Positions 1-8,747 of a stretch of DNA of 64,000 nucleotides are shown one piece after another. The stretch's first letter is position 1. Each line of letters starts with the position of its first letter. The notes beneath the pieces are model-generated. The model had not been told where the DNA came from, did not search any database, and saw nothing but the letters and a program-made list of their open reading frames with translations. The translations under genes and the position numbers were made by a program. Source of the DNA: JANNAT01 sp031384605 (lineage in GTDB: Bacteria; Pseudomonadota; Alphaproteobacteria; Rhodobacterales; Rhodobacteraceae); the NCBI GenBank assembly GCA_031384605.1, contig JANNAT010000140.1, forward strand, positions 1-64,000, written 5' to 3'.

Positions 1-1
1 G

Positions 2-1306
2 CTGGTGATTGGCAATGCGAGTTACAAAAACTCCACTCCGCTGGCCAACCCGCTGAACGATGCCCGCGCGGTGGCGGCCAAGCTGGAATCCATTGGCTTT
101 GACGTGGCGCTGTATGAAGATCTGACGGGGCAGGCGTTTCGCGTGGCCTTGGGGGAATTCAGCGAAAAGGCGTTGAATGCCGATCTGGCGATTGCGTTTT
201 ATGCGGGTCATGCCATTGAAATTGAAGGGAAAAACTATCTGATCCCGATTGATGCGCAAATGAAATCCGAAGCCACCGCGCAGTTTGAAACCATCACGCT
301 GGACCAGTTGCTGCAGGCCGTGCGGTCGGCCGATCAGTTGGGCATGGTGATGTTGGATGCCTGTCGCAACAATCCCTATGCCACCACGATGGTGCGCTCA
401 AACGGCACGCGCGGCGACAGTCGGGGGCTGGCTGCGGTGTCGGTTGAAGGCGAGACGGGCCTGGTGGTGTCGTTCGCCGCCGAAGCCGGCAATACGGCTG
501 ATGACGGCGACGGGGAACACAGCCCCTATACGGCGGCGCTTTTGACGGTTCTCGATCAACCCGGGCTGGAAGTGGGCCGGATGTTCCGATCCGTCCGCGC
601 CAAAGTGAAAGAGGCCACGGACGGCAAGCAGGTGCCAATCGAACAGATGCAACTGCCCGACACCGATATCTATCTGGTCGCAGGGGCGGTTGCGGCGGGT
701 GAAACCACGTCAGAGGCCACCCCGGTTGCCAAAACCACCCCGCCGCAAGATGACCCATCGGTCGTCTATTTCGCCGCGATTAAATCCGGCACGGTTGAAG
801 CATTGGCCGACTACATCCAACGCTTTCCCGGCCATGAAAAAGTGCCCGCAGCACAGGCGTTGATGGCGTCGATCGAAGATGATGCGTTTTGGGCCACCAC
901 CACAGCCGCAGGCACCGTTGCGGCTTATCGGCGGTATTTACTGGTGTTTCCCGAAGGAACCTATGCCGCCGAGGCCGAAGATTGGCTGGTGTCAGCCCTT
1001 GCGCCCGTGCAAGAGGCTGCCCCAACGCCACCACCAAAATTGCGCGAGTCGCTGGTGATGGCCCCAACCTTTGATTGCAGCTTTGCCCAAACCGATGCCG
1101 AACTTGCGATTTGCAACAGCTCTGAGTTGGCAGAACAAGATCACCGCATGGTCGGCGTGTTCAAACGGGCCGTAGCAAATGGCTTGACAGACAAGGCCCA
1201 ACAGCGCGAATTTGTGGCATACCGCGATCAGATCTGCGTCGGTGCCGGGGCCGCACAATGCGTATATCAGGTCACAAATGAACGGATTATTGCACTTGGG
1301 GGATGA
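2..1306 (+). CDS. Caspase-fold (peptidase C14) protein with C-terminal LprI-like domain, 5' partial
   Basis: The reading frame is open to the first bases of the window, so the true start and any signal peptide lie upstream; the GTG at position 5 falls inside the conserved first strand (VIGNASYKN) and is not a real start. The caspase p20-like fold is clear: the catalytic His is in FYAGHA (about residue 69 counted from position 5) and the catalytic Cys in LDACRNNP (about residue 120), followed by SFAAEAG and SPYTAALL. The last 80 residues (from DCSFAQTDAELAIC) have the four-Cys pattern of the LprI/DUF1311 family, known in lysozyme-inhibitor-type proteins. The downstream gene is a paralogue with the same caspase part but a different C-terminus. 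Inference: a secreted or periplasmic cysteine peptidase-like protein; substrate unknown. Confidence 0.85.
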   Translation: MVIGNASYKNSTPLANPLNDARAVAAKLESIGFDVALYEDLTGQAFRVALGEFSEKALNADLAIAFYAGHAIEIEGKNYLIPIDAQMKSEATAQFETITLDQLLQAVRSADQLGMVMLDACRNNPYATTMVRSNGTRGDSRGLAAVSVEGETGLVVSFAAEAGNTADDGDGEHSPYTAALLTVLDQPGLEVGRMFRSVRAKVKEATDGKQVPIEQMQLPDTDIYLVAGAVAAGETTSEATPVAKTTPPQDDPSVVYFAAIKSGTVEALADYIQRFPGHEKVPAAQALMASIEDDAFWATTTAAGTVAAYRRYLLVFPEGTYAAEAEDWLVSALAPVQEAAPTPPPKLRESLVMAPTFDCSFAQTDAELAICNSSELAEQDHRMVGVFKRAVANGLTDKAQQREFVAYRDQICVGAGAAQCVYQVTNERIIALGG

Positions 1307-3008
1307 TCGCATCTTTCAACGACTGGCACGGCTGCAACGGGTTATGATCGCGGCTGCGGCATTGTTTTTGCTGTTGGCGTCGGGTGCCTTTGCCGAAACC
1401 CGCGTGGCCCTGGTGATCGGCAATTCCAAGTATCAAAACTCAACGCCCTTGCCCAACCCCGCCAATGATGCCCGCGCGATTGCGGCGAAACTTACAGCCA
1501 TCGGCTTTGATGTGACGCTGGCCGAAGATCTGGACGGCACTGCGTTTCGCATGGCCTTAGGCGCGTTTTCTGAAAAATCACTGAACGCCGATCTGGTGTT
1601 GTTCTTCTATGCCGGCCACGCGATAGAGATGAACAGCGTCAATTACCTTATTCCGGTTGATGCAAGAATGCAGTCGGAATCGACGGCGCAGTTTGAGGCA
1701 ATATCGTTAGATCAGGTGCTTGGCACTGTGCGCACGGCGGGCAAGCTGGGGCTGGTGATGCTGGATGCCTGCCGCAATAACCCTTTTGCCGCCACGATGA
1801 AGCGCAGTGATGCCACGCGCGGGGTGTCGCGCGGGCTTGCGGCGGTATCGGTTGAGGGCGAGACGGGGATGATGATTTCCTTCGCCGCCGAAGCGGGCAA
1901 AACTGCCGATGACGGCGATACCGAACACAGCCCCTACACAGCCGCGTTGCTGGAAGTGCTGGATCAGCCGGGGCTGGAAGTGGGGCGGATGTTCCGCTCG
2001 GTGCGCGCGCGCGTCAAGGAAACCACCAAAGGTGCGCAAGTGCCGATTGAACAGGCGCAACTGCCGGATCAGGATATCTATCTGGTGGCAGGCGATGTGG
2101 TGCCCGCCGTGGCGGTGGCGACAACGCCTGCAGTTGTGACAACCGCCACCCCGGTGCCACCTGCCCCGCCTGCGGATGATCCGTTGCTGATCTATCTGGC
2201 CGCGTTGCAATCGGGCGAGCGTGCCGCGATGGAAGATTTCATCCGCCGCTATCCCACGCATGAACGCGCCGTTGATGCCCGTGCGGTGGTGGCCGATATG
2301 GCGGAAACCGATTTTTGGGCCGATACCACGGCCAAGAACACCGAAGCCGGGTTTCGCGCCTATCTTTTGGGCTTTCCCAAGGGGCGCTATACCACCGAGG
2401 CCGCAAACCGGCTGGCAGCACTTGGCATGGTGCCCGAAGCTATTCCCGCCGCCGCGCCGGATGCGGAACCTGAACAGGAATTCGAACCCGAACCCGCCCT
2501 TGCCGTAGCGCCCGCGCTGGCCAGTTGCCCGATGCAGATCGGCAGCGCGTCGGTGAAAGGTATAGCTACAGATGACACGCTGTTTGTGCGATCAGGCCCG
2601 GGCACCAACTTTGCCGAAATCGGCGAGTTGGCCTATAACGCCACGGGGATCAGCGTGAAAAACTGCGAAGGCAAATGGTGCGACGTGCAATACGGCTGCA
2701 TCGCGGGCTTTGCTTCGGCCAAGTATCTGACCGAAGAGTATGTCGAAGCGGCCAGTTCAGAATTTTCCGGTTTGTTCAGCGTGGTTGACCACCCCGCAGA
2801 TCAGAAACTGAATGTCCGTTCCGGGCCCGGAGAGCAATATGATGTGGTTGCAGAATTAGCAGCAGACACCACGGGCGTGGTGGTAACAGACTGCCAAGCC
2901 GTTGATAATTATGACTATCGCTGGTGCAATCTTAGCTGGAACAAAGTATCCGGCTGGGGGTACGGTCGGTATTTACAAGATGGTCAGGGGCAAAAGCCAT
3001 TGAATTGA
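1278..3008 (+). CDS. Caspase-fold (peptidase C14) protein with two C-terminal SH3 domains
   Basis: Paralogue of the preceding gene. From the ATG at 1278 it is 576 aa, with an Arg-containing n-region followed by a hydrophobic signal segment (AAAALFLLLASGAFA). The ATG at 1344 would leave a signal peptide with no positive charge, so 1278 is preferred although it overlaps the upstream gene by 29 bp. The caspase dyad is His114 (FYAGHA) and Cys165 (LDACRNNP). A Pro/Ala-rich linker and a helical repeat-like region (about 290-400) follow, then two bacterial SH3 domains, each with an RSGPG motif (about 423-485 and 498-568), rich in Cys. SH3b domains of this kind usually bind cell wall or periplasmic ligands. 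Inference: an exported caspase-like protein targeted to the envelope. Whether it is proteolytically active cannot be told from sequence. Confidence 0.85.
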   Translation: MNGLLHLGDDRIFQRLARLQRVMIAAAALFLLLASGAFAETRVALVIGNSKYQNSTPLPNPANDARAIAAKLTAIGFDVTLAEDLDGTAFRMALGAFSEKSLNADLVLFFYAGHAIEMNSVNYLIPVDARMQSESTAQFEAISLDQVLGTVRTAGKLGLVMLDACRNNPFAATMKRSDATRGVSRGLAAVSVEGETGMMISFAAEAGKTADDGDTEHSPYTAALLEVLDQPGLEVGRMFRSVRARVKETTKGAQVPIEQAQLPDQDIYLVAGDVVPAVAVATTPAVVTTATPVPPAPPADDPLLIYLAALQSGERAAMEDFIRRYPTHERAVDARAVVADMAETDFWADTTAKNTEAGFRAYLLGFPKGRYTTEAANRLAALGMVPEAIPAAAPDAEPEQEFEPEPALAVAPALASCPMQIGSASVKGIATDDTLFVRSGPGTNFAEIGELAYNATGISVKNCEGKWCDVQYGCIAGFASAKYLTEEYVEAASSEFSGLFSVVDHPADQKLNVRSGPGEQYDVVAELAADTTGVVVTDCQAVDNYDYRWCNLSWNKVSGWGYGRYLQDGQGQKPLN

Positions 3009-3298
3009 ACGGCCAACTCTCCAAACCCCAAGATAAGAGAGTCTTGCTTTCACCATCGGTCCGGACGCCAAGCCATCGTTTCAAGCAATCACTATCTGGT
3101 GGGTTTTGGGTAATGCCACTGTAGCCGCCGTCGGCGGTTCAAAATGGGCCTGTATCCTGCGCGCCGTTACCGCCCGTGTATCCTTTGGAACAGCGCCGAA
3201 TGCCCGCGCAGTGCATGGTCCACACATCGGGACCGCAACACCACCCGGTCCGCCCCCCAAACCGGCCCTGCCCGGCCAGACAAAACGGAGAGTTGATC

Positions 3299-3607
3299 AT
3301 GTTCAAACGTCTTGCCCTTGCCGCCGCCATCGCGTTTACATCCGCAGGAGCCGCCCTTGCCAACCCCGGCTGGACCACACAGGATCTGAACTTTCGCACG
3401 GGTCCGGGATCAAATTACGAAGTGATCGCGGCGCTGAACGCCTGCACCAGCGTGCATGTTTATGAAAGCTATGGCAGCTGGTATCGTGTCACCTGGAACG
3501 GCTATGAAGGCTGGGTATCGGCGCGCTATATCTCGGGCGGCAACGATCATTGCTATTATGCCCCTGCCCCGCGCAAGCATAAGAAAACTTACAAGTATCG
3601 CTACTGA
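3299..3607 (+). CDS. Small secreted SH3 domain protein
   Basis: 102 aa. The ATG at 3299 is preceded by GGAG at 3287-3290 and opens a clear signal peptide (KRLALAAAIAFTSAGAALA). The mature part is one bacterial SH3 domain: LNFRTGPGSNYEV, then GSWYRVTWNGYEGWVSARYI, and a basic His/Lys/Tyr-rich tail (RKHKKTYKYRY). Longer upstream starts in the same frame read through non-coding sequence and are rejected. It follows a caspase protein that also carries SH3 domains, so the genes may act in the same compartment, but a 290-bp gap separates them. No enzymatic domain is visible; a periplasmic binding role is inference. Confidence 0.8.
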   Translation: MFKRLALAAAIAFTSAGAALANPGWTTQDLNFRTGPGSNYEVIAALNACTSVHVYESYGSWYRVTWNGYEGWVSARYISGGNDHCYYAPAPRKHKKTYKYRY

Positions 3608-3757
3608 CACCGCGCCGCAGAGCAGCTGTCAGACGACCAGCTTAGCCTGATGCCTTTCTCCGGGGTTCAGGTTAACGTTGGGGCGGAATCATTCCAAAGC
3701 AGCACCGCGTGTCAGCAGTCCCCTTGTCGACTGACCGCATAAGCCGAGGGTTACGAA

Positions 3758-4387
3758 GTGCCTTTTATCACTAAAAACCGCCCCATCCCTCGCCGCCAGG
3801 CTATTTGCCTGATCGGCGGGGGAACTTTTGCGTTTACGGCGGGTATCGCGCGGGCCGCCAGTGGCATTGGCACCGTTGTGGCCATCAATGGCCCCGGTCA
3901 GGTTGGCCAACCCGACAAGTTGGCGCAAATGCTGGCGGGGATGCCGCTGTTTGAAGGCGATCTGGCGGTGACAGGCACCGAAGGGCGCGCGCATCTGGGG
4001 CTGGGGCGCAACACGGAAATACATCTGGGGCCGGTGTCGGAACTGCGCATTGACCGCTTTATCGCCGACATTGGCGGCGTGATTTATCTGAACGGTGCGA
4101 TCGTGTTTGACCGCGATGATACCGCCCCCCCCGTTGATCTGGAGTTTCAAACCGAATTTGGCCGCATTGCGGTGCGTGGCACCCGGTTTTTTGCAGGGCC
4201 AAGCGAGAACGCGTTTGCCGTCTTTGTCGAACGCGGCAGCGTGGCTGTGTCGGGCGGCGGTGTTATCAAAGCCATCAAATCCGGTCAGGGTGTCAATTTG
4301 CGCGGCACCAATGTGGCACCGGGGCCCGTTGGCAATTGGTCACAAACGCGTATTGATCAGGCGCTTGGTTGGGTGCTGGGGCGCTGA
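3758..4387 (+). CDS. FecR domain protein with Tat-like signal
   Basis: 209 aa from a GTG start preceded by GAGGG at a 7-base spacing. The N-terminus has a twin-Arg element (PIPRRQAICLIGG) and a hydrophobic stretch ending at IARA, suggesting export by the Tat pathway. The body matches the FecR fold: VTGTEGRAHLGLGRNTEIHLGP, then GRIAVRGTRFFAG and FVERGSVAVSGGG. FecR proteins of this small type are often found beside CHASE2 adenylate cyclases, as here, where the cyclase gene is convergent and its stop codon directly abuts this one with no base between. Inference: a periplasmic partner or ligand-sensing element for the cyclase. Classical anti-sigma FecR is less likely because no ECF sigma or TonB gene is nearby. 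Confidence 0.8.
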   Translation: MPFITKNRPIPRRQAICLIGGGTFAFTAGIARAASGIGTVVAINGPGQVGQPDKLAQMLAGMPLFEGDLAVTGTEGRAHLGLGRNTEIHLGPVSELRIDRFIADIGGVIYLNGAIVFDRDDTAPPVDLEFQTEFGRIAVRGTRFFAGPSENAFAVFVERGSVAVSGGGVIKAIKSGQGVNLRGTNVAPGPVGNWSQTRIDQALGWVLGR

Positions 4388-6259
4388 TCAGTCGGGCAAA
4401 GTGCTGACGCGCACTTGCCCGAAACTGCGCAATTCTATTTCGCGCGCATCGCCCAAAAGATGTGTTGTCAATTCCGCCGCACGTGGCCCGATCAAAACCG
4501 TGGTGCCCAGTGACTTGCTGGCCTCTTGCAACCGCGCCGCCATATTCACCGCATCGCCGTGGGCGGTGTAATCCGTGCGTCCACCTTGGCCGACATCGCC
4601 CAACAAAGCGGGCCCGGTTTCAACGCCGATGCGCGTGCGGCCAAACCCAACGGCCGCCGCAGCCGGATTTTCGGCAAACCGGGCGGAAAAATCACGAATC
4701 TCTGACGCAGCGCTGATCGCCTGATCCACATGGTCGGGTTGATCCACCGGCGCGTTGAAAAACGCATGCACGGCGTCGCCGACGATTTTATCAACCATCC
4801 CGCCACGCGCTGCGATAATGCGGGTCAGCCCGGTAAAATAGTCATCCAGCAGCCCGACCAAGGCCTGCGGTGGCAAGCGGCGGGTCAGATCGGAAAAACC
4901 TTCGATATCGGTGAACAGCGCTGTGATCTGGCGCATCTCGCCTATCAGGCGCAACGGCGCTGTGCCATCGCTGACCCGGTCAACCACGGATGCGGGCAGA
5001 TGTTGACGCATCCTGCGCGCGAGGTTGCCTTCGGCGGTGCGGCTGGCGCGGGCTTCGGCCAACAGCGCCGCAGTGGCCGTCCCGATGATTGCTAAACCCG
5101 GCAGTAGGGGATCAAGCAGATATTGGCCCCAGACGGCCGTGGCCCAAGCAATGGCAACCCAAGCCGACGCGATCAAACCGGCCATCAGTGCCGCGGCAAC
5201 AGGCGGCAGCCGAATAACCATCACCAGCGCAAGCAACCCGCCGATTGCTGCCACCACCGCCTCGATCAGGGGCGCGGCGGGGGCGCGCGAAAACGGCTGG
5301 CCCGCCAAAAGCTGCTCAACAATATCGGCCTGCAAATGCACCGAAGGGTGCAAAGGCGTGGCCCGGCTAGCGCGCAAAGCGCCTTTTTCGGGCAAAGCCG
5401 ATCCGACCACTATAACCGCCCCCGCTGGAATTTCGGCGGCTGTCCCTGCCAGAACCGCAGCTGCCGCCACAGTATTGGCCGCGCGCCGCGATGGCGGCAT
5501 CGGCACAAACCGGAATTGGCCCGTGGCATCCAACGCGATGGTTGTGGCCCCCAAACGCAGCCACCCCAGACGCAGCCACTCCTGACGCAGCCACCCCCGA
5601 TTGCCGCCACCCACGATTGGCGTGGGCCAACCCGCCGCGCGCCGTGCCAGTTCCACTCCAAACCCGGCAAAGGGCTGCCCGGCCACAAACGCCACAGCGG
5701 GCGCTGCCCGGATACGCCCATCGCGCCCGCCTGACAGGGATATCAGCACCGCCCCGGCAGACGCATCCGCAAACGCAGGGCAGGCCGTTTCTGCACCCAA
5801 GGCGTCCCAGCCCGGCGCGTTCGTCATCGCGGCAAAGGTCAGTTGTGGGCGCGGGATATTGCCCGCAGGCCCCGGCACAACGAATCCCGTCAACACCGGC
5901 ACCAAAGCCATGGCTTTGGCCAAGGCATCCGTTTCTGCCCCCGGCGCGCAGCCTTGCGACAGCACGATGTCCAGCCCGATTGCCGCAGGTTTTGCCGCAG
6001 CCAAAGTCGTGATCAATTCCGCAAGATCGCTGCGCGACCACGCGGCCCCTTGCGCATTGACGGTGCCAATTTCAACCACCCAAACCTTGGAGGATACAGC
6101 CCCGGCCCGCCCGCCGATCATGCCGTCAAACAACCGCTCGCGCAGCGGTTCCGTGGCTTTGCCTGCCAACAGGATCACCAGGGCCATTATCGCAACCACG
6201 GCTGCTGCGGCCACTATTCCCGGCCCGCGCCTGTGCCATGACGCCGGGAATGGCGTCAT
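4388..6259 (-). CDS. CHASE2-domain class III adenylate cyclase
   Basis: 623 aa. An N-terminal membrane helix (about 13-33) leads to an extracytoplasmic CHASE2 sensor (about 45-300), then a three-helix membrane block (about 335-405) and a cytoplasmic class III cyclase domain (about 435-620). Both metal-binding Asp are present (FTDIEGF and IVGDAVHAFF), as are the adenine-selecting Lys (DKIVGD) and Asp (DYTAHGDAVN) and the transition-state Asn/Arg (NMAARL), so the domain should be an active ATP cyclase. Its ATG overlaps the stop of the upstream Crp-type gene in an ATGA, so the two are very likely translationally coupled. A 15-bp tandem repeat in the sensor region (5552-5596) encodes WLRLG-type units. 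The signal sensed is not identifiable. Confidence 0.9.
   Translation of the reverse strand: MTPFPASWHRRGPGIVAAAAVVAIMALVILLAGKATEPLRERLFDGMIGGRAGAVSSKVWVVEIGTVNAQGAAWSRSDLAELITTLAAAKPAAIGLDIVLSQGCAPGAETDALAKAMALVPVLTGFVVPGPAGNIPRPQLTFAAMTNAPGWDALGAETACPAFADASAGAVLISLSGGRDGRIRAAPAVAFVAGQPFAGFGVELARRAAGWPTPIVGGGNRGWLRQEWLRLGWLRLGATTIALDATGQFRFVPMPPSRRAANTVAAAAVLAGTAAEIPAGAVIVVGSALPEKGALRASRATPLHPSVHLQADIVEQLLAGQPFSRAPAAPLIEAVVAAIGGLLALVMVIRLPPVAAALMAGLIASAWVAIAWATAVWGQYLLDPLLPGLAIIGTATAALLAEARASRTAEGNLARRMRQHLPASVVDRVSDGTAPLRLIGEMRQITALFTDIEGFSDLTRRLPPQALVGLLDDYFTGLTRIIAARGGMVDKIVGDAVHAFFNAPVDQPDHVDQAISAASEIRDFSARFAENPAAAAVGFGRTRIGVETGPALLGDVGQGGRTDYTAHGDAVNMAARLQEASKSLGTTVLIGPRAAELTTHLLGDAREIELRSFGQVRVSTLPD
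5552..5596 (-). repeat. 15-bp tandem repeat inside the CHASE2 coding region
   Basis: Three consecutive near-identical 15-mers of the form ACGCAGCCACCCCAG on the plus strand. In the cyclase frame they encode the pentapeptide units WLRQE, WLRLG and WLRLG. The unit length is a multiple of three, so gain or loss of a copy keeps the frame. Confidence 0.75.
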
Positions 6260-6963
6260 TCATGCCCCACAGGATCGGCAAAGGCTTCCAGCAAATCAGG
6301 ATCGCATTCCAACACATCGCCAGTGCGCTTGATCGCCCCCGCCTGTTCCAGTTCCGCAATTGCACGGTTCACTTTGGGGCGGCTGGCCCCAAGGATCGCC
6401 GCCAGTTCCGATTGCGTCAGCGGCAGGCGAAGGCGCGGCGCGGGCGGCAGATCATCACCGTTCATTTGGCGCAAGGTCAGCAAGAAGAACCGCGCAAGCC
6501 GCGAGCTTAGGCCATAAAGCGCTATTGATTCAAGCTGATCCGTGGTATCGCGCAACCGCTGGCACAGATAGATTGCGGCCTTTGACACCAGCAATTGGCG
6601 GTCCGCAAGTCGGTCAAAATCGACCCGGCGCAGGATAAAACCGCTTGTCGGCTCTTGTGCCGTGGCATCGGCAGACCGGGGGGCCGGATCAAGAAACGCC
6701 AACTCGCCCAGAAAATCGCCGCCCTCGGCATGGCGCAACACCAATTCGCGGCCCTGCCGGGTAACAAGTGACAGCTTGACCCGCCCCGTTGCCAGACCGA
6801 TCACGGAATCGCCCGCGTCGCCGCGCTGAAACAACATCTCGCCGACGTTCCAGTGCATCGCGGTGCTGGCCTGCGCAAGGGCGGTTAAAGTCGCCTCGCT
6901 TGCCCCGTCAAACAAGGCAGCGCCGCGCCAGATGCGGGTGGCTTGTAGTTGCAACTTGCTCAT
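6256..6963 (-). CDS. Crp/Fnr-family transcriptional regulator, cAMP-binding type
   Basis: 235 aa from the ATG at 6963; the longer frame upstream adds residues unlike the family. The N-terminal cyclic-nucleotide-binding domain has the phosphate-binding cassette GELAFLDPAPRSADA, which resembles the GE...RSA pattern of true cAMP receptors. The C-terminal winged helix-turn-helix is LTQSELAAILGASRPKVNRAI. There is no N-terminal Cys cluster, so an Fnr-type iron-sulfur sensor is unlikely. The stop codon overlaps the start of the CHASE2 adenylate cyclase by 4 bp. Inference: a cAMP-responsive regulator made together with its own cyclase. Targets are unknown. Confidence 0.9.
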   Translation of the reverse strand: MSKLQLQATRIWRGAALFDGASEATLTALAQASTAMHWNVGEMLFQRGDAGDSVIGLATGRVKLSLVTRQGRELVLRHAEGGDFLGELAFLDPAPRSADATAQEPTSGFILRRVDFDRLADRQLLVSKAAIYLCQRLRDTTDQLESIALYGLSSRLARFFLLTLRQMNGDDLPPAPRLRLPLTQSELAAILGASRPKVNRAIAELEQAGAIKRTGDVLECDPDLLEAFADPVGHE

Positions 6964-7253
6964 CCGCTGCCCCGTTGGTTTTTGATTTATCGAACACAGA
7001 TGCCGCGGCAGACCGACCTTGATCAAAGTCGCGCCAACCCCCGCATAACATGCGCAAAACACTCCGGATGGCAAAGGCTAATTTTGGACCTGCGGCAAAG
7101 CATACTTTGCAATTCAGCCAGCCATAACGGGCATGCCCCAGATCAACGTGCCAGCGTCAAACCCCGCCAGCGCCAGACTTGCCGCTGCGCATCGGCTAAG
7201 CTATTAACAAGGCCGGAACAGGTGGCGATTTGCTGCCAGATCAAGGCAGGCCC

Positions 7254-8039
7254 ATGCGCATTCTGATCACCAATGATGACGGCATCAACGCGCCGGGGCT
7301 TTCGGTTTTGACCCGCATCGCCCACGACATTGCAGGCCCCGGCGGCGAGGTCTGGACCGTGGCCCCCGCGTTTGAACAATCCGGCGTTGGCCATTGCATC
7401 AGCTATACCCATCCGATGATCAACGCCAAACTGTCGCACCGCCGCTATGCGGTCGAAGGCAGCCCTGCCGATTGCGTGCTGGCCGGGGTTTATGACGTGC
7501 TGGACGGGGTGAAACCCGATCTGGTGCTGTCAGGCGTGAACCGGGGCAATAACGCGGCGGAAAACGTTTTGTATTCCGGCACCATTGGGGCCGCGATCGA
7601 GGCCGCGTTGCACGGCATTCCGGCGATTGCGATGTCGCAATATATGGGGCCGCAAACCGATGACTTGGACGATCCGTTTGAAGCCGCCACCACTCATGGC
7701 ACCGCAATCGTGCGCCTGCTGCTGGACAAAGGCATCTGGGATCAGGGCGATTACCGGATTTTCTACAACGTCAACTTCCCGCCGGTGCCTGCCGCCGCCG
7801 TAAAGGGCCACAAAGTGGCCGCGCAAGGGTTTCGCCGCAACACCCCCTTTGGCGTGCTGCCCTACACCGCCCCTTCGGGCAAACGGTTCTTGTGGATCAA
7901 AGGCGGCGCGCAACATCACCCAACCGAACCCGGCACCGATGCGGCCGTAAACCTTGAGGGGTGGATTTCCATCACACCGCTGCGCTGTGATCTGACCGCG
8001 CATGATGCGATGGCCGATCTTGAGGCGCGGCTGGGATGA
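7254..8039 (+). CDS. surE: 5'/3'-nucleotidase SurE
   Basis: 261 aa. The start at 7254 gives the family N-terminus MRILITNDDGINAPG, with the metal-binding Asp pair, and is preceded by AAGGCAGG. Other signatures include LVLSGVNRGNNAAENVLYSGTIGAA. SurE is a metal-dependent nucleoside monophosphate phosphatase used in stress and stationary phase. The stop overlaps the start of pcm by 4 bp (ATGA), the conserved surE-pcm order of many proteobacteria. The 290-bp region upstream, shared with the divergent Crp gene, should hold the promoters. Confidence 0.97.
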   Translation: MRILITNDDGINAPGLSVLTRIAHDIAGPGGEVWTVAPAFEQSGVGHCISYTHPMINAKLSHRRYAVEGSPADCVLAGVYDVLDGVKPDLVLSGVNRGNNAAENVLYSGTIGAAIEAALHGIPAIAMSQYMGPQTDDLDDPFEAATTHGTAIVRLLLDKGIWDQGDYRIFYNVNFPPVPAAAVKGHKVAAQGFRRNTPFGVLPYTAPSGKRFLWIKGGAQHHPTEPGTDAAVNLEGWISITPLRCDLTAHDAMADLEARLG

Positions 8040-8701
8040 CCGACCACGGCCTGCCAGACGATGATACGGCGGCGATGCGGAAGATGCGGTTTTTGTTTGC
8101 GCTGCGCTCTCGCGGGGTTACCGACGCCCGGGTTTTGACGGCGATGGAACGGGTGGATCGCGGCCAGTTCGTGCGCGGTTTGTTTGCCGAACGCGCCTAT
8201 GAAGACATGCCGCTGCCGATTGCCTGCGGCCAAACCATCAGCCAGCCTTCGGTGGTGGGGTTGATGACCCAGGCGCTGGCGGCCCAATCCCGTGATACGG
8301 TTCTGGAGGTCGGCACCGGATCAGGCTATCAGGCGGCAATCCTGTCGCAACTGGCCCGCAGGGTTTATACCGTTGACCGCCACAGACGATTGGTGCGCGA
8401 GGCGCAAGACGTGTTTCGCGATTTGGGATTGGTGAATATCGTGGCTATGGTCGCCGATGGCAGCTATGGTTTGCCCGATCAGGCCCCGTTTGATCGCATT
8501 ATCGTGACAGCCGCCGCCGAAGACCCGCCCGGGTCCCTATTGGCGCAGCTGAAAATTGGCGGTATCATGGTGCTGCCTGTCGGGCAGTCTGATACGGTGC
8601 AAAGCCTGATCAAGGTGACGCGGCTGGCATCAGGCTATGACTATGAAGAACTTCGTCCGGTGCGGTTTGTGCCGCTGGTCGAAGGGCTTGGAACAGAATG
8701 A
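8036..8701 (+). CDS. pcm: Protein-L-isoaspartate O-methyltransferase
   Basis: 221 aa. The AdoMet-binding motif is VLEVGTGSGYQAAIL (about 87-101), preceded by the family substrate-loop sequence PLPIACGQTISQPSVV and followed by VYTVDRH. The enzyme methylates isoaspartyl residues in damaged proteins to start their repair. It is translationally coupled to surE through a 4-bp overlap, and the LysM lipoprotein gene begins 46 bp after it, so the three probably form one operon. Confidence 0.96.
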   Translation: MTDHGLPDDDTAAMRKMRFLFALRSRGVTDARVLTAMERVDRGQFVRGLFAERAYEDMPLPIACGQTISQPSVVGLMTQALAAQSRDTVLEVGTGSGYQAAILSQLARRVYTVDRHRRLVREAQDVFRDLGLVNIVAMVADGSYGLPDQAPFDRIIVTAAAEDPPGSLLAQLKIGGIMVLPVGQSDTVQSLIKVTRLASGYDYEELRPVRFVPLVEGLGTE

Positions 8702-8747
8702 ATGTGCGGTCAGGACGAACCTGACCCGATGGTATGAGGTGGTAAGC

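Noticed and set aside
3106..3465. 119-codon plus-strand ORF before the small SH3 gene
   Set aside because: Overlaps the SH3 gene in another frame; no motif and a composition unlike coding DNA here.
7018..7030. Possible Fnr/Crp-type site near CTTGATCAAAG in the crp/surE gap
   Set aside because: Only one half of the TTGAT-N4-ATCAA pattern is present, so it is not convincing.
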